Below are positions 11,809 through 23,275 of a DNA stretch of 64,000 nucleotides, piece by piece (the first letter of the stretch is position 1; each line of letters opens with the position of its first letter). The stretch is from Cryptomeria japonica. Lineage: Eukaryota; Streptophyta; Pinopsida; Cupressales; Cupressaceae. Under the pieces are notes generated by a model. That model had not been told where the DNA came from. It did no database searches and worked only from the letters and a program-made list of their open reading frames with translations. A program made the position numbers and the translations under genes. The stretch lies in the NCBI RefSeq assembly GCF_030272615.1, contig NC_081406.1, positions 116,589,783 through 116,653,782 on the forward strand, read 5' to 3'.

Positions 11809-13595
11809 TGAATCAGTATATTATATAATTTTACCCCTTTTTAAAAACAAACTGAAATAATGCTGGAACTTTAATGAATTACACACAAAGAACACAATAC
11901 TTTTCTTGTGGAAACCCAATTAGGGAGAAAACCACGGCAATAAATTCTTTAATATAATTCTTCTATTACAATATTCGTAGGCACCAACCTACTATAGGCA
12001 CCAACCCCTAAGTTTGTTTGTGAGCACCAACCCACTGGAAGTACCAACTCCCAAAACTAATTTGTGAGCACCAACCCACAGGAAGCACCAACTCCCCAAC
12101 TGATTTAGTGAGTACCTACTCACAAGGACAAAGCATCAACTTCACCCAATTGAAGCACCAACTTCACACTTTAAGAAGCACCAACTTCTGCTCATAACCT
12201 GACAATACAAAATTAATTAATAGATCTGCTGGGAATGTCGAAGAACTGTAGCATCAATCAGATCACAATCTTTTCTCCAGGATGAACAATAATACTGCTC
12301 AAATGATGATCACAGCAGGGCTGCACACAAACATTCTCCTTCTCACAAAGATTTGTCTTTTCTTTATAAACCTTGTCTGTACTTATCTCTGAATTATAAT
12401 TCTAGAATTATGTTCTTTTATTTTGATCTCCACACCACACGTACATGCTATTCTTCTTTCAGTATTAATCACGTACTCCACACTGCACACATATCACACA
12501 CCTTTTGATTTGGTGCATATATTAACCGATGTATTATCTTACTACAACCGCACAGAAAAATTGATTTTCAATGTATCTTTATATGCCTTCATCTTTACCT
12601 CTTCGTGAGGAGACACATCCATTGATCTTGTCTTTATGTAGAAGGAATAATTCATTAAAGTAAATATGATTAATTTAATCATTGATGATTCTATATTGGT
12701 CAACACTTCATCGGTAGTTTTATATTGACCACCAATTATGTTGCAAATAGTTTTAAGATTATAAGTATCGGTTTATTATAAACTTTGATGCTGGTAAGTG
12801 TTGTTCGATTTAACTTATATGGCTGAAAAATAGTACCGCTGTCTTGCATTTAAAACCAATCAATACATATCGAATGATACATTTTATAATATATGAACTT
12901 CCCCCGTATTACACACAGTAATACGATATCTTCGCCACATGTTATATTGACTGCATAATGAGACTGCCGTAGAATACCCAACAGCATTGTAAGTCTGCAT
13001 AAAATAATATTTACATTATCTTTTAATATGTGTAGGCCATTCTAATCACACTGCAGTGTATAATATGTTGTTCAAATTGATGCCTTATCCTTTTGCGTGT
13101 TTCAATGAAGTCGTCTTGCAACATGGAGTCACCGTGTATGCTGATTAATGTAGTCGATTTGTGGATAAAGTCTGCCATTTTAAATGTCTGGATATGCACA
13201 ATCATTGTTACTGCTGTGCAACAATATTTTATATGCTGCCAATATAATTATATCATATATATATATAGTGTTGGTATTTATTTATGCAATTTGATACTGT
13301 ATAATGAGACAGTCTGGAACTGTTGAATGTGATTTAGCTACCAGCAAGACATATATATATAGTGCTGTGTACATACTGAATATATGTATAATCTGCTATA
13401 GTTCATTTGTTGCTAGTATATGTATAGACTGCTGTAGGTGTATACACTATACATATGCACTGCTGTAGTATATGCATTCAAAAATACTGTGTGACCATCA
13501 TCATCAACTCTCTATATATCAACTATATACATATACATACATACCATCAACTGTATAGGCAATCACATAAATTACTTTGACATCAATGACAATCA
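11809..13595 (+). repeat. LTR, family 1 copy A (TGAATCAG...)
   Basis: The sequence begins TGAATCAGTATA after the polypurine tract and ends near TTGACATCAATGACAATCA. The same two ends occur in opposite orientation at 59771-61401. The inner end also occurs at 37768, and an internal block around 12440-12500 matches the minus strand at 39640-39700. It is non-coding; small ORFs in it are chance. It is about 1.79 kb. Confidence 0.65.
11981..12190 (+). repeat. GCACCAAC motif array in LTR A
   Basis: GCACCAAC or a one-base variant starts at 11981, 11998, 12023, 12041, 12068, 12085, 12133, 12155 and 12178. Alternate spacing is about 17-25 bp, with a roughly 45-bp higher-order pattern. It sits in the 5' part of the LTR. 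Confidence 0.7.
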
Positions 13596-14008
13596 ATTTT
13601 TCCATCAAGCTGAACTAAACATCAAATACTATTAAACTGCTGGACAAACTGCCTCCAAAGTTCCCTAACCCTCACTCATTAGCCTACGGGAACCAAACTC
13701 AATAGGCTAATGGTCCACCAACTCAACTAGTTAGGAAGGGGCCATTACATTTGAGGCTTATCACATTGTGTGGCCTAGCATTGGATGCTCATGTCAGTAG
13801 GGCTTCTTGTTGTTATATGCTTAGAGGTGTGGTGAATGTTGCAACAATATAATGGTTGTGTTATTGCTATTTTAATGGTAGGCCATGGCACTTGGTCCTC
13901 CCACAATTGGCTCTATACAGGTGGCATCTCTAATCATCATTTGAGAAAGATATTTAATCACCCTAGTTTCATCCTTGCTAAGTGTTGTGAAATCCATCCT
14001 ACAATAGA
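13596..14008. other. Unassigned sequence
   Basis: I see no gene, repeat unit or terminal structure that I can support here. Confidence 0.3.
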
Positions 14009-14395
14009 ATGTTGTGGTTTACAACTAAAATTCTTGCAGATTTCCACGAGAAGTTGGATGTTGCAACGATAAATGAAGAGGTTCTTATAAGTATAGAAAA
14101 TCATTTGGTTGGTTCAAAGGATGACCAGTTGGAGGGTTCTACAAACAAGAAGCATCAATTGCTCTTGAGGTTGACGCCTACGAGGGATGAAATTCTATCC
14201 CTAAATCATGATGTAAGTTCTCTAATTGATTTTTCATGGGATTTGTGTTTGGTTATAAGGCACCTTTTAGAGATGGTAAATGAGCTCTCTCCCCCTAGTC
14301 TTGAGAATGATGTTCTACAATGGTCCGTGTATCATGGGGAGACTATCAAAGGGGTGCAATTTGATGGCCTAGAAGATTCATCTAGGCAGGTTTAA
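14009..14395 (+). CDS. Unrecognised 128-codon ORF
   Basis: This open reading frame encodes a mostly hydrophilic product with moderately acidic helical segments (for example SLENDVLQWSVYHGETIKG). I recognise no motif, signal peptide or membrane segment. It overlaps another frame (13836-14072) and lies among transposon debris. It could be a fragment of a retroelement polyprotein or a chance ORF. There is no evidence that it is a host gene. Confidence 0.2.
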   Translation: MLWFTTKILADFHEKLDVATINEEVLISIENHLVGSKDDQLEGSTNKKHQLLLRLTPTRDEILSLNHDVSSLIDFSWDLCLVIRHLLEMVNELSPPSLENDVLQWSVYHGETIKGVQFDGLEDSSRQV

Positions 14396-14801
14396 GTCAG
14401 ATTGTGGTCATTTCCAGCTCAGGTGTTTATAACAAATCTTATAATTGTGGGTGCTTAGTCCCAAGTGGTTCTCGAATAAGCACACAGGGTGTGTATATTA
14501 GAACATGTGGTGTAGTGCTCCATGCTTGGTTTGTTGGCTAAGGTTTTATGTTGTTATTTGATGTTCCATGTAATTTTTTATTCGGCTATATGCCTTGTTT
14601 GTCTCACTAATGCCGGTTTGTCTCCCTCTTTTCTAATATTTTAGCTTGCTCTTTACATTTGTTGCTCAGTTTCTATGCTTATAATATTGCTTATTCCTCC
14701 TTTTTTGGGTTGTTCAAACAAGCATCTTGTTTGTTGTACTTTATGTTTCTTACGGTTGGGGCCCCTTAATGGGTTTCCAAAATTTAATAAAAAAATCCTA
14801 T

Positions 14802-14980
14802 GTTTCCTCAAGTTTCTGGGACGGCAAATTTTTTTGCCAAATTTGGGGGCAGTGGGGGGGAGGGGGGGACGACAAAGGGGACGACTAATAGAAATATAGG
14901 GAAATTTTGAAATATATACGAAAAATTTAAATGCTCATATGAAAACATGGATAAAGCATGCTTATATACATTCTATTCAT
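14802..14980 (+). repeat. hAT-2 left terminal region
   Basis: The terminus GTTTCCTCAAGTTTCTGGG is followed by G-rich subterminal sequence and GGACGACAAAGGGGACGAC. It then continues as ATGGATAAAGCATGC. The same series appears inverted at 37316-37516 and directly at 53646-53860. Confidence 0.65.
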
Positions 14981-15248
14981 ATGAAAACATGAAATATAGC
15001 ATGTGTATGATACTATGAAAACATTTTAGAACATACAACATTGTCAATACTCAATATGCATTCATAATTCAAAATTTCAATTCATCCACATTGTCAATAT
15101 GCATATGATAATAGATATTAAAGAAATAACATACAAAATGCCCAAAGGCTACACTACTGCCATATAGTTTCATTGTCAATTATGATATGAAAATCAAAAT
15201 ACTAAAATAGTAAATTATAAATAAATAAATAGAAGTACAATGCTGCCC

Positions 15249-16090
15249 CTACTCTGCATCTCCTAACATTCCATCAAAATCAGAGTCCTCTGAGTCTCTG
15301 CCACTATCATGGTCCATCCACGTCTACCTCATCCAACGGAATCCCAACCAATCCCTCTGGTGTCTCCTCACCAACCTGCGCCACATCTTCGAGATCAACA
15401 TCACATCGTAAAGCTAGAGTCTATCAATACTCTAGAGTCTAACAATCCTGAAGTCAAAGAGCACTATTCACAACCAATAGCTTCCCTGAGTGTCTAGAGG
15501 TAAGTCTATTCCTCTTGATAGAGTGGATAAAGCCATATGTGGACCAATTCCTCTCTGCATTAGAGGAACTAGCAACCTGTGAAAGGCGAGTGGCAAGAAA
15601 CTTCAATTGTCATGTATCCCTCCCATGCCATGTCCACCATCCAATAGGGTCTCTTTGGGCTAATATAGCTATGTCCAACCTCGCCCGTGGTTTACTCAAT
15701 GTAGGACCACGAAGATTTGTGAAGTCAAGGAATTGTGTGCGAAGTATGGAAGCCTCCTCTGTATATATCTTATCAATGGCCCACGTGAACCCATCTAAAA
15801 CCTCATCATCATCACCTGGAGGCACCCTTCCATCCCTTGGTGCATACCATTTGGGATTCACTGCAGAGGCTGCCATATGAAGCGGGGTGTTCATTATGTT
15901 CCACCTCTATGTCACAATGGGCCTAATAAGTTGCTCATAGAACCTCGAAGTTGGATCCTTAGCCAAAACTATTTGCTTAATCTTCACAAGCATACTGTCA
16001 AATGTCTCATATATCTCTCCAAGACCAGGAGAGTTTGTATCAGCATATCTGATGACATCTACAATAGGTGAGATGATAGAGCAAACATAT
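15249..16090 (-). pseudogene. hAT-2 transposase C-terminal exon
   Basis: After an acceptor (CTTGCAG) the exon reads SIISPIVDVIRYAD, then GEIYETFDSML, PLHMAASAVNPKWY and, near the end, SSSNAERNWSTY followed by HSIKRNRLTS. The last two blocks are the signature of the hAT C-terminal dimerisation region. An acidic tail (DSEDSDFDGML) ends at TAG 15249. In-frame stops (TAG before RWN, TGA after GRDT, and others in the tail) show decay. Exon structure and order match the intact hAT-1 at 42665-45147. It would have acted in transposase oligomerisation. Confidence 0.8.
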
Positions 16091-16197
16091 CTGCAAGTAC
16101 AAAGTTCAAAATATTAAAATCAGAATAAAAGTCAGCAATCTAATATTTAATTTTTAAAACAATCAGCAACTTAATAATAAAATTAGTGATGTCTTAC

Positions 16198-16358
16198 GTC
16201 ACAGTGGACCACCAATTGTCATCAAGGATCTTTTGTTTGGCAGATTTTCGTTCAATAGAGTTTAATTCCCGCAATCTAACCCACTCAAGATTCACCACCA
16301 TCAACTGTAGAGGATCATGCACCTCAAGCATCCTCTCCAACAAGATGAAGTGACATAC
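16198..16358 (-). pseudogene. hAT-2 transposase middle exon
   Basis: The exon is bounded by an acceptor (AATGTAG) and a donor (GTAAGA). It reads FILLERMLEVHDPLQLMVVN and then KQKILDDNWW. The latter corresponds to the [10 protein letters not shown] stretch of hAT-1 in the same relative position. No stop is visible inside this exon. It belongs to the RNase H-like catalytic domain region of hAT transposases. Confidence 0.75.
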
Positions 16359-16462
16359 CTACATTAATTAAAATAATATAAAAATTGTGGCATATCTATA
16401 TTCAAAGTTCATTAAAATAAAAAATTGGAAGTTTGATACAAAATTAAATGGCATTAGCATAC

Positions 16463-16885
16463 CTTGTTTCAACGGGTTTGAGAAACTCCTTTGAAAATGA
16501 TCTAAAGAGAGCAAGTGAGGTGTGGTGGTTGCAAATGAACATTTGAATGTCTCTAGCTTCTGCCACCACTTGCTTCACCCAATCTAGTTTTTCTATGTCT
16601 TTCAATACATTGTTCAATGCATGAACACGACATGGGGTCCAAAAGATGTGCTTGTAAACACCCTCCACCATCAAACCTGTTGATTTGCACAGATGTGTTG
16701 AATCATTGATCACTTGTACAACATTAGCAGCCCCAACCTCCTCTATGGCATCTCTCAAAATGTTAAACTGGAACTCTACAGCCTTGCGCTTCCCTAAACA
16801 GTCCACGGCTTTCAGAAAATAAAAACCAGCAGGGCATGTGACAATGATATTGATGAGTGATCGATGTCTAACATCAGTCCACCCA
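16463..16885 (-). pseudogene. hAT-2 transposase catalytic-core exon (DUF659-like)
   Basis: This exon reads GWTDVRHRSLINIIV, FLKAVDC, EEVGAANVVQVINDS and IFWTPCRVHALNNVLKDIEK. It then ends at a donor after KPVETR. These are the conserved blocks of the DUF659/hAT catalytic region. The second catalytic Asp is present in the INDS block. The exon is cut at 16885 by the element B insertion; its missing upstream part is at 26125-26216, and both sides carry the same 33-bp sequence. Confidence 0.8.
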
Positions 16886-16896
16886 CAATATCATTG
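16842..16896. repeat. Inverted 11-mers around the 33-bp duplication
   Basis: CAATGATATTG (16842-16852, hAT sequence) and its exact reverse complement CAATATCATTG (16886-16896, first bases of the insertion) flank the 33-bp segment 16853-16885. That segment recurs at 26125-26157 with one mismatch. Confidence 0.85.
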
Positions 16897-17153
16897 AAAA
16901 TTTTGTACACTTGGGGAAATATACAAAATTGTGGTTTCAACCACAGCATGTGAGTAAAACTCTCCTAATTAAGGGAAGGCTCCCCCTATCTAACTACAAC
17001 TTTGAAAATAAAATAGAATGGGACAGCAATCTTTCTTCTTCTTTCAAGAAAGACAATATCCTTTTCTTTTCACAGAAAAGGATAGCGATTTGATATAAAC
17101 TGTAGTAACCACTTTGAAAATGAAATGAGAGAAAGGAAATGAAGTTTCCTAAA

Positions 17154-17626
17154 AGCGCAAAGACTTCCGTCACTTCCTTCGGGATGGGACAGCAATATCA
17201 AGCTCAAAGACTTGATTATGTGAAGTCCTATCTACCCTTTTCTACACTAATGCTATAAACAACAAATTATAACAGCTCAAAGACTGGAATATCTTATTCT
17301 TTTCTACTTAAAACAATGGGAAGTAGTATAAGCTCAAAGACTCACAACTATTTCTCACAAAATCTACTCCTAAATTCTCCTAAGAACAAGTGAAAGCACA
17401 AAGACTTACAGCTTCTCTCAACAAAATATTTATTTTAATCTATATTAACCTCAACTAGTTGCAGCACAAAGACTGCAAATCAGATGTGATTAAGCTCTTT
17501 AAAAAACACTTGCAAGAAAGATAATATAGAACACAAACTCAAATATGTATCACAAAGGCTCAAAGCTTGAGCAATTTCCTTCTATTCATTTCAATTCTTG
17601 AATTTACACATGAAAGCTCAAAGACT
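17154..17626 (+). repeat. AGCTCAAAGACT motif array in element B 3' region
   Basis: AGCTCAAAGACT or close variants start at 17154, 17201, 17274, 17331, 17395, 17463, 17557 and 17615, spaced 47-94 bp and mostly near 60-70. It is on the 3' side of the element B ORF. Confidence 0.7.
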
Positions 17627-20225
17627 TCTTTGCTGTAAATTTGACAGAGTGTTTGCTTGTTTTTCAAAAGATAAAAATTACAATAGACCCCTCAAATAAT
17701 TATAGAGGAGGAGTCTTAAGAAAAAGGTGGGAGGATCCTAACTAACTTGGGAGATTCTCTCAACCACCAAGACTTATTCAATAACTAACTAAGACTTAAA
17801 TAACTAACTAAGACTTATTCCAACTACAATCCTAATTGAACACAACTTGTAGTTGCTTTACATGTAATTACAAAAGTGCAAGTAATGAGTTAACTTGCAT
17901 TTTACAAAAAGGCTTTTACATGTAACTTGTCAAAAGAAAAACTACAACTAAAGATTACAAAAGTGAAAAAAATACAACTAAGTGTTGAAAAACACTTAAG
18001 TTGCAACACGTGAAGAGATGAATCCTTCAAACTTTTGGATGATCATTTGTAGTTCACCAGGATCCGGTTCATGGGTGTTCTTGGCAACAACCACGATCTT
18101 CACAATGGTATCATGGCATCGGAGGAGCGCAGAGCTGTTTTTCTCCAGTATGGACTGGATTTCATGCAAAAAGATTTGGTGTTTCATCAACATTTGAATT
18201 GAAGCAACTGAGAATTGTTCGCTTCTCCATTCATTATGAATCCTCATCTGTAAATCAGCAAGAACTTCTTCTGGAATCAGCTCTCCATCCTGACTTGTTA
18301 TGTTGCAAGAGGCCTTTTCACAATGAGAGACAATATCTTGGAAAACTTTACCCCGTAATCTCATTGTATCACCAATCTCCTCAATGAGGGATTTAAGAAC
18401 AAGGGCCTTATTTTCCAAGAGCTCTTCAAATTCCAAGTACATAACTCTGGAAGAGATGATGGCATGTTCCTGTAGAACACTCAACTGTTGTTGGGGCATG
18501 GTACGCCAAATTGTCAAACTATCTTCAACACTTTCTAGATTCTTTTTCAAAGTATCAGAAGTCTGATCCAGTTTCTCTTCAACGGTTTCTAACTTAAACA
18601 TCATCTGAAAAATGTCTTTCATCACTTATGCACATAGATCATGAAGCTGATCAACCCAGGAAGCCAATGCTTGTACCTTTTGAGCAGCCCTTTCCACTCC
18701 ATGAATTGATTCTTGGGAACCGGAAGAACCTATGGAGTTACTCCCTTCAGTAGTAGGTTTTGTGATTTTACGAACAGCTGCCATAAGTTGTCGGTTTTCC
18801 TCTTCTAGCTTGTCTTTTTTTGCTAGAAGTTCATCACACTGTTGTACCAATGAAGCTACAGAAAATTGAGCATCATGTTTAATCACCTCATGTGTTTGTT
18901 TACCCAATTCTAACCTTGTAACTTTGTAATCAGCAGCTGACATTTCTTCAAGTGGCTTATCTACACTGGGTTCAACAATTTCAACTACCTTCATCTTGTT
19001 GCTGTCAATAATTACTCTAGAGATAGTCTTGGCCTTTTTAGCAACCTTGGATCTAGACTGTTTTAGTTGCTAATAATCAAAGGCATCAGGTGAGATTTCT
19101 TGCTTCTTCCTTTTTGGAGTAAAAGAACTAAGCCATGGAGGTAAAGCCATCAACTCTCCTTCAGTAGCAGTTGTAGGCAAAGGAGAAGCAGTTTCTGTTT
19201 GAATAACCGTGGTAATCCTGGGAGGAATATTTGTTTGGATGGCGACCACGGTTTTCTCAGTAACCAATGGGCATGAAGATTGCCTCATGAATTCTTCATA
19301 ACCAGAAGTGGAGGTATCAATCTCTGACAACTGGATACAAGCAGGAGTATCCTCAGGAACTTCCAACACACTCTCTTGTTGATGATCAAGAGGTGGCTTG
19401 TATGTCGAAATAGGAATGGCATTTTGAGGAGATTCATCCACAAGCAAGTCAGGAGGAGAAAGGGGCATCTCAATGGAAACTGGGGGAACGATCACATGAG
19501 GCGAGTCCGATGCTAGAGACTTGGGAGCATCATCAGATTGCTGCCCTTCTTCTGGATTGTCAAGATCAATCACCTGAACATGAAACCATGACTTTTCCTT
19601 CCCACGAACTGTCGTTTTCTCAGGAGGAAGCACTATTGCCCAACTAACTCGCAATTTGATCCTTGTGCCCGAAGATGATGCGCCTTCCTTGTTGTCAACC
19701 TGAATCTCAGACTTACGTCCAAGAGGCCCCGTAGAATCATCTTCTTTTCCAATCTTGATTCTTATGAGTCTAACAACATTACTTTTCAGCCAAGCATTGG
19801 TGTTAGCCAAGATAGGTTGAAATCTCTCAAGAATGGATATGCACTCCTTGTGTGACCATTGGATTAAAGGAAGTGGAACTTCCTCAACCCTTCGTGAAAT
19901 ATATTCAGGTTCAAGTACGTGCCCATCGTCAATCATCCCTTGTGGAATATCCACCAAGTTCAAATCAACAACTTGCTCAACAGTGAGCCTGCAGTAATCC
20001 ATCTTCAAAACCTCGACCTCTGTATGGAGATCTACCCAGATATCCTCAATGCGATGCACATGCATGAAGGATTTTTTGATCTTCTCCTTCATACCCCGGT
20101 AATCAAAATCAGCTATGGACTTAAACCTTTTGAGCTTAATTTCCTGCATTTCAGTCTCCATGGCCTTGGCTTTAACGGATGTGACAAGAGAATACCGACC
20201 AATTTTTAATGGGTTTGTTGTAGAG

Positions 20226-20278
20226 ATCCCCATTCCAACTTTATGTCTGGCGGACTGATGAGTGTGGACAGCCATGGT
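20226..20278. repeat. 53-bp direct repeat, left copy
   Basis: It matches 21205-21257 at 50 of 53 positions and brackets the 926-bp insertion 20279-21204. It encodes the VHTHQSARHKVGMGI part of element B. Confidence 0.85.
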
Positions 20279-21204
20279 GTGATGTCCCCTTCTAGCTAGA
20301 GACATCACTCTAGCTTGTGATTAGCCTATCAAAGACCCTCGTAGGCTAGTAGGATTGGATAGAGGGTCACCTTGGCATGGAGATCTTCCGGGGACAGAGC
20401 AGAGTACACTTCTGGGTTGCCAGAGTTTGTTTATGATGAGTTTTGCTTTGAGTTTGGCTTGGCCAGGCTATTTTTTGCAGTTGGAGATGGACCCCTGCTA
20501 TATTTAGCAGACATCACGGTCATATGGGTGGTCAACTGGTGAGCTCCAGTTTCAGACGGCATAGCTAAATTCAAAATATTCGTGGAGTTAGACAAGTTTG
20601 AATAACTTAGCATTTATTATTAAGTGATTTAATAATAAAGTTATAAAGTGACTTTATATTATAATCACTTAACTTGAGGGTCAACTCATCATTAGACGGG
20701 GCCATGTTTTTAATTAAATTATCTGAGCCAGACTATTGAAATATTAAAATTAAATGCCCATTTAATGATTAAAATCATTTTGACACCCAAAGTGAAATTA
20801 AATGAAACTACAAGAAAAATTGTAGTTAAGAGGATTAGGGTACGATTTGCAAAAAAAAAGATATATAGCGTTGAGTTTGGAAAGAAGAGGATGGCTATTT
20901 TTATTTTGACATTGTGAAATTGAAAGGGTTTTTCTCTGGAGACTAGGGTTTTCAGCCACCATTGGAGGACGTAGTTGCTTCAATGTTCACCATCTGAGCT
21001 GATGAAATATTCAGTGATATTTGGTTTCAGGAAGACTTCATTCAGAGGTCTTATTCGCATCTAATTGCGCAGAATTGAAGAATAAATTCATGAGAAATTA
21101 TTGCAGATTTATTGAAGAAACTTTGGTGATTAACAAGTACGGTACGGACTGCTACAATACCGCCGTACGGACTGCTACAGTGCCGCGTGAACAGTGTTGC
21201 CGTA
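20279..21204. mobile_element. 926-bp insertion inside element B
   Basis: This AT-rich, non-coding sequence interrupts the element B ORF. Its left end folds into a hairpin (GTGATGTC 20279-... paired with GACATCAC about 15 bases on). Its right end has two copies of GTACGGACTGCTACA. The first bases resemble the start of the solo LTR at 21600 (both contain TGACCCCTTCT or TGTCCCCTTCT), suggesting a related LTR, but the flanking 53-bp repeat is unlike an integrase product. Confidence 0.5.
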
Positions 21205-21257
21205 ATCCCCATTCCAACTTTATGTCTCGTGGATTGATGAGTGTGGACAGCCATGGT
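21205..21257. repeat. 53-bp direct repeat, right copy
   Basis: This is the partner of 20226-20278, with three substitutions. Confidence 0.85.
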
Positions 21258-21599
21258 TTGTCTTCCCAACTCCATAAGAATGATCTCATCAGTTGGGTAT
21301 CTAGGAAGCATGTATGGCTGCCCACTATAGCATCCGATTCTCATATAGGTGAAGGTCGGGAACTGTAGAAACAAGAATCCATACTCGCTCACCCTTTCCC
21401 ATGCCTCATCTGATACCCTTTTGTTCTTCAAAGTTTTGTCAAACTGACACATGAAGTAACCGAAGAATGCATCTTGGACTCTTCTGAAATGCAATCTGCT
21501 GGGTCTCAAAGGCAACTGATCATAATATTCCCATACTGGTATAAGCGAGTGATCACCCTTGGTAGAAAGACCTGGAAAATGCCTAAGTGATGCTGCCAA

Positions 21600-23275
21600 T
21601 GTAATGACCCCTTCTCAAACCTGATCCTTTCTGCAACCGTTGGTCTCTTTCTAGGAAGCTCGGAGGCCAGTCGGAGGGTAAAATTAGGGTTTCCTATTTT
21701 TGAGGAGGTCTTTTTGGATGGGTTCATCGTCGGCTTTTTCTGATGGTTCAGAGGGCTTCGCAACGATGTCTTCATCTCAGTTTTTGGAGCAGTTTTCAGA
21801 ATTTACTATTTTTAGTAAGTTCTATTTTTGGCAGGGCTCGCGTGGCATCGGGCAATCTCTACATCCTGTTCAGTTAACTCCAGGAGCATGGTCAGGTTCT
21901 AGCTTCAGATTTTGGAGTTGTGTGGTCAAGTAACTTTATTTTAATTAAATAATCATTATAATTATAAAGTTGCTTATCCCCCCTTGGCCTAGTCCAACAA
22001 CTTAAAAACATCACTTAAAAGGGGGGCTTTATGGGTGGCGCCCTCATGGAGGATTTAATTAATATTTTATCCTTGGCCAAAGTCAAAACATGGCGAAACT
22101 TACCAAGGTGATATTTTTATATTATTTCATTGACTTTTTGGCTAGGTGTGATGGCGCCATGTTGAGGAGGGGATTAGGGTTTGCCTTGGAAATCGAATTA
22201 GGGTTTTGAGGAGGCAAGTGAAGCTATTTATTGGAGTCTTGGGAGGATTGAAGGGATCTTTTGGCAGAATTTGTATTTGGGCAGCCGTCTGGCTCTGGAC
22301 ATGCTTCAAGGAATGGAAGCCTTCTAGCATAGGCATCTCTTCTTGCTTGAAAGATAGCAACTAGGGTGTTTATATTCTCTATGTAATTGCATTTAGCCGT
22401 AGTTTATCATCAGAGTTTTCATTGTAATCATTTAGGCTTATAGTTCATTCATTTTTTTGCATCTAGAATTCCCGCGACTAATTTCATGTTTTGTTCACAA
22501 CCAGAAAATACAAAAAAATTGCATTGTGGGTATTAGTTCTTTGCATTTGCCTCACCTAGGCGTTGCATTTCCTAGGGTTTCAGCAAGTTTGGTTCATGCA
22601 TTTATTTTTAATGACAAATCGTATTTTGCAGCCAGCCGTACCATTTTAAATGCATTAGAAATCGTGCCATTTTCCATTGTGAGGGTTTTGCAGTGTTGTT
22701 TGAGTCTTTCGCAGGTTTCCACGTCACCAAGGCATTTTGCAACTAGTTTCCGGAGGAAAGAAGATTGTACGAGGAAGAAATGAGCTGTTGGCAGTGATCC
22801 ATGGGTTCGCGGTTGAATGTGCAGATTTATGTTGAATCAGAAACTCTCTTCTTAAAGGGGAGTTGTGAAAGAATTTCTTTTGATTGTAATCTGACCAGTA
22901 GTACTGGCAGTCTTGAACTGTGATCTTGGTTGTAATTGTCAAGCTAACCAAACTTATCTTATCTACCTCCATCCTATGGTAGCTCCTCTCCCTGTTGGGA
23001 TTGAAAGCACATCCTGGATGTCGAGTGTCTTTTCAGTTTCTGCAATCAATTAAATTCAAGCATTTAAGTTTCACTCCGTCATATGGTAGCCCCTATCCGT
23101 CTGGAGTGGGTAGCACATACTTGGCGTTGAGTTCCTTCCAGTTCTAGATTTCAGGGACCCTCTGACCAATGCTCGCCATCCCGGCGCCATACTGGTTAGA
23201 GTTCTTTGCATAAGCAACTAAGATCCTCTGACCAATGCTCATCCACACGGTGCCATTCTGGTTAGGGTTGCTTCA
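21600..23275. mobile_element. Solo LTR in element B, TSD GCCAA/GCAAA
   Basis: This 1,676-bp non-coding block starts TGTAATGACCCC and ends GGTTGCTTCA. It is flanked by GCCAA (21595-21599) and GCAAA (23276-23280), a 5-bp target duplication with one change. Removing it and one duplicate lets the element B reading frame continue from VLRKSI through one TGA into FAASLRHFPGL, which supports the borders. Confidence 0.75.
22975..23275 (+). repeat. Two diverged internal duplications in the solo LTR
   Basis: A ~50-bp unit around TATGGTAGC (22974 and 23080) and a ~45-bp unit around CCTCTGACCAATGCTC (23159 and 23224) each occur twice. Confidence 0.65.

Noticed and set aside
18199-20209. Plus-strand ORFs opposite element B
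   Set aside because: They are antisense shadows of the element B coiled-coil and Pro/Ser-rich coding region.
20279-21204. Helitron with terminal hairpin
   Set aside because: A hairpin is present at one end, but there is no CTRR terminus or TC start, and a long flanking duplication is present, which Helitrons do not make.
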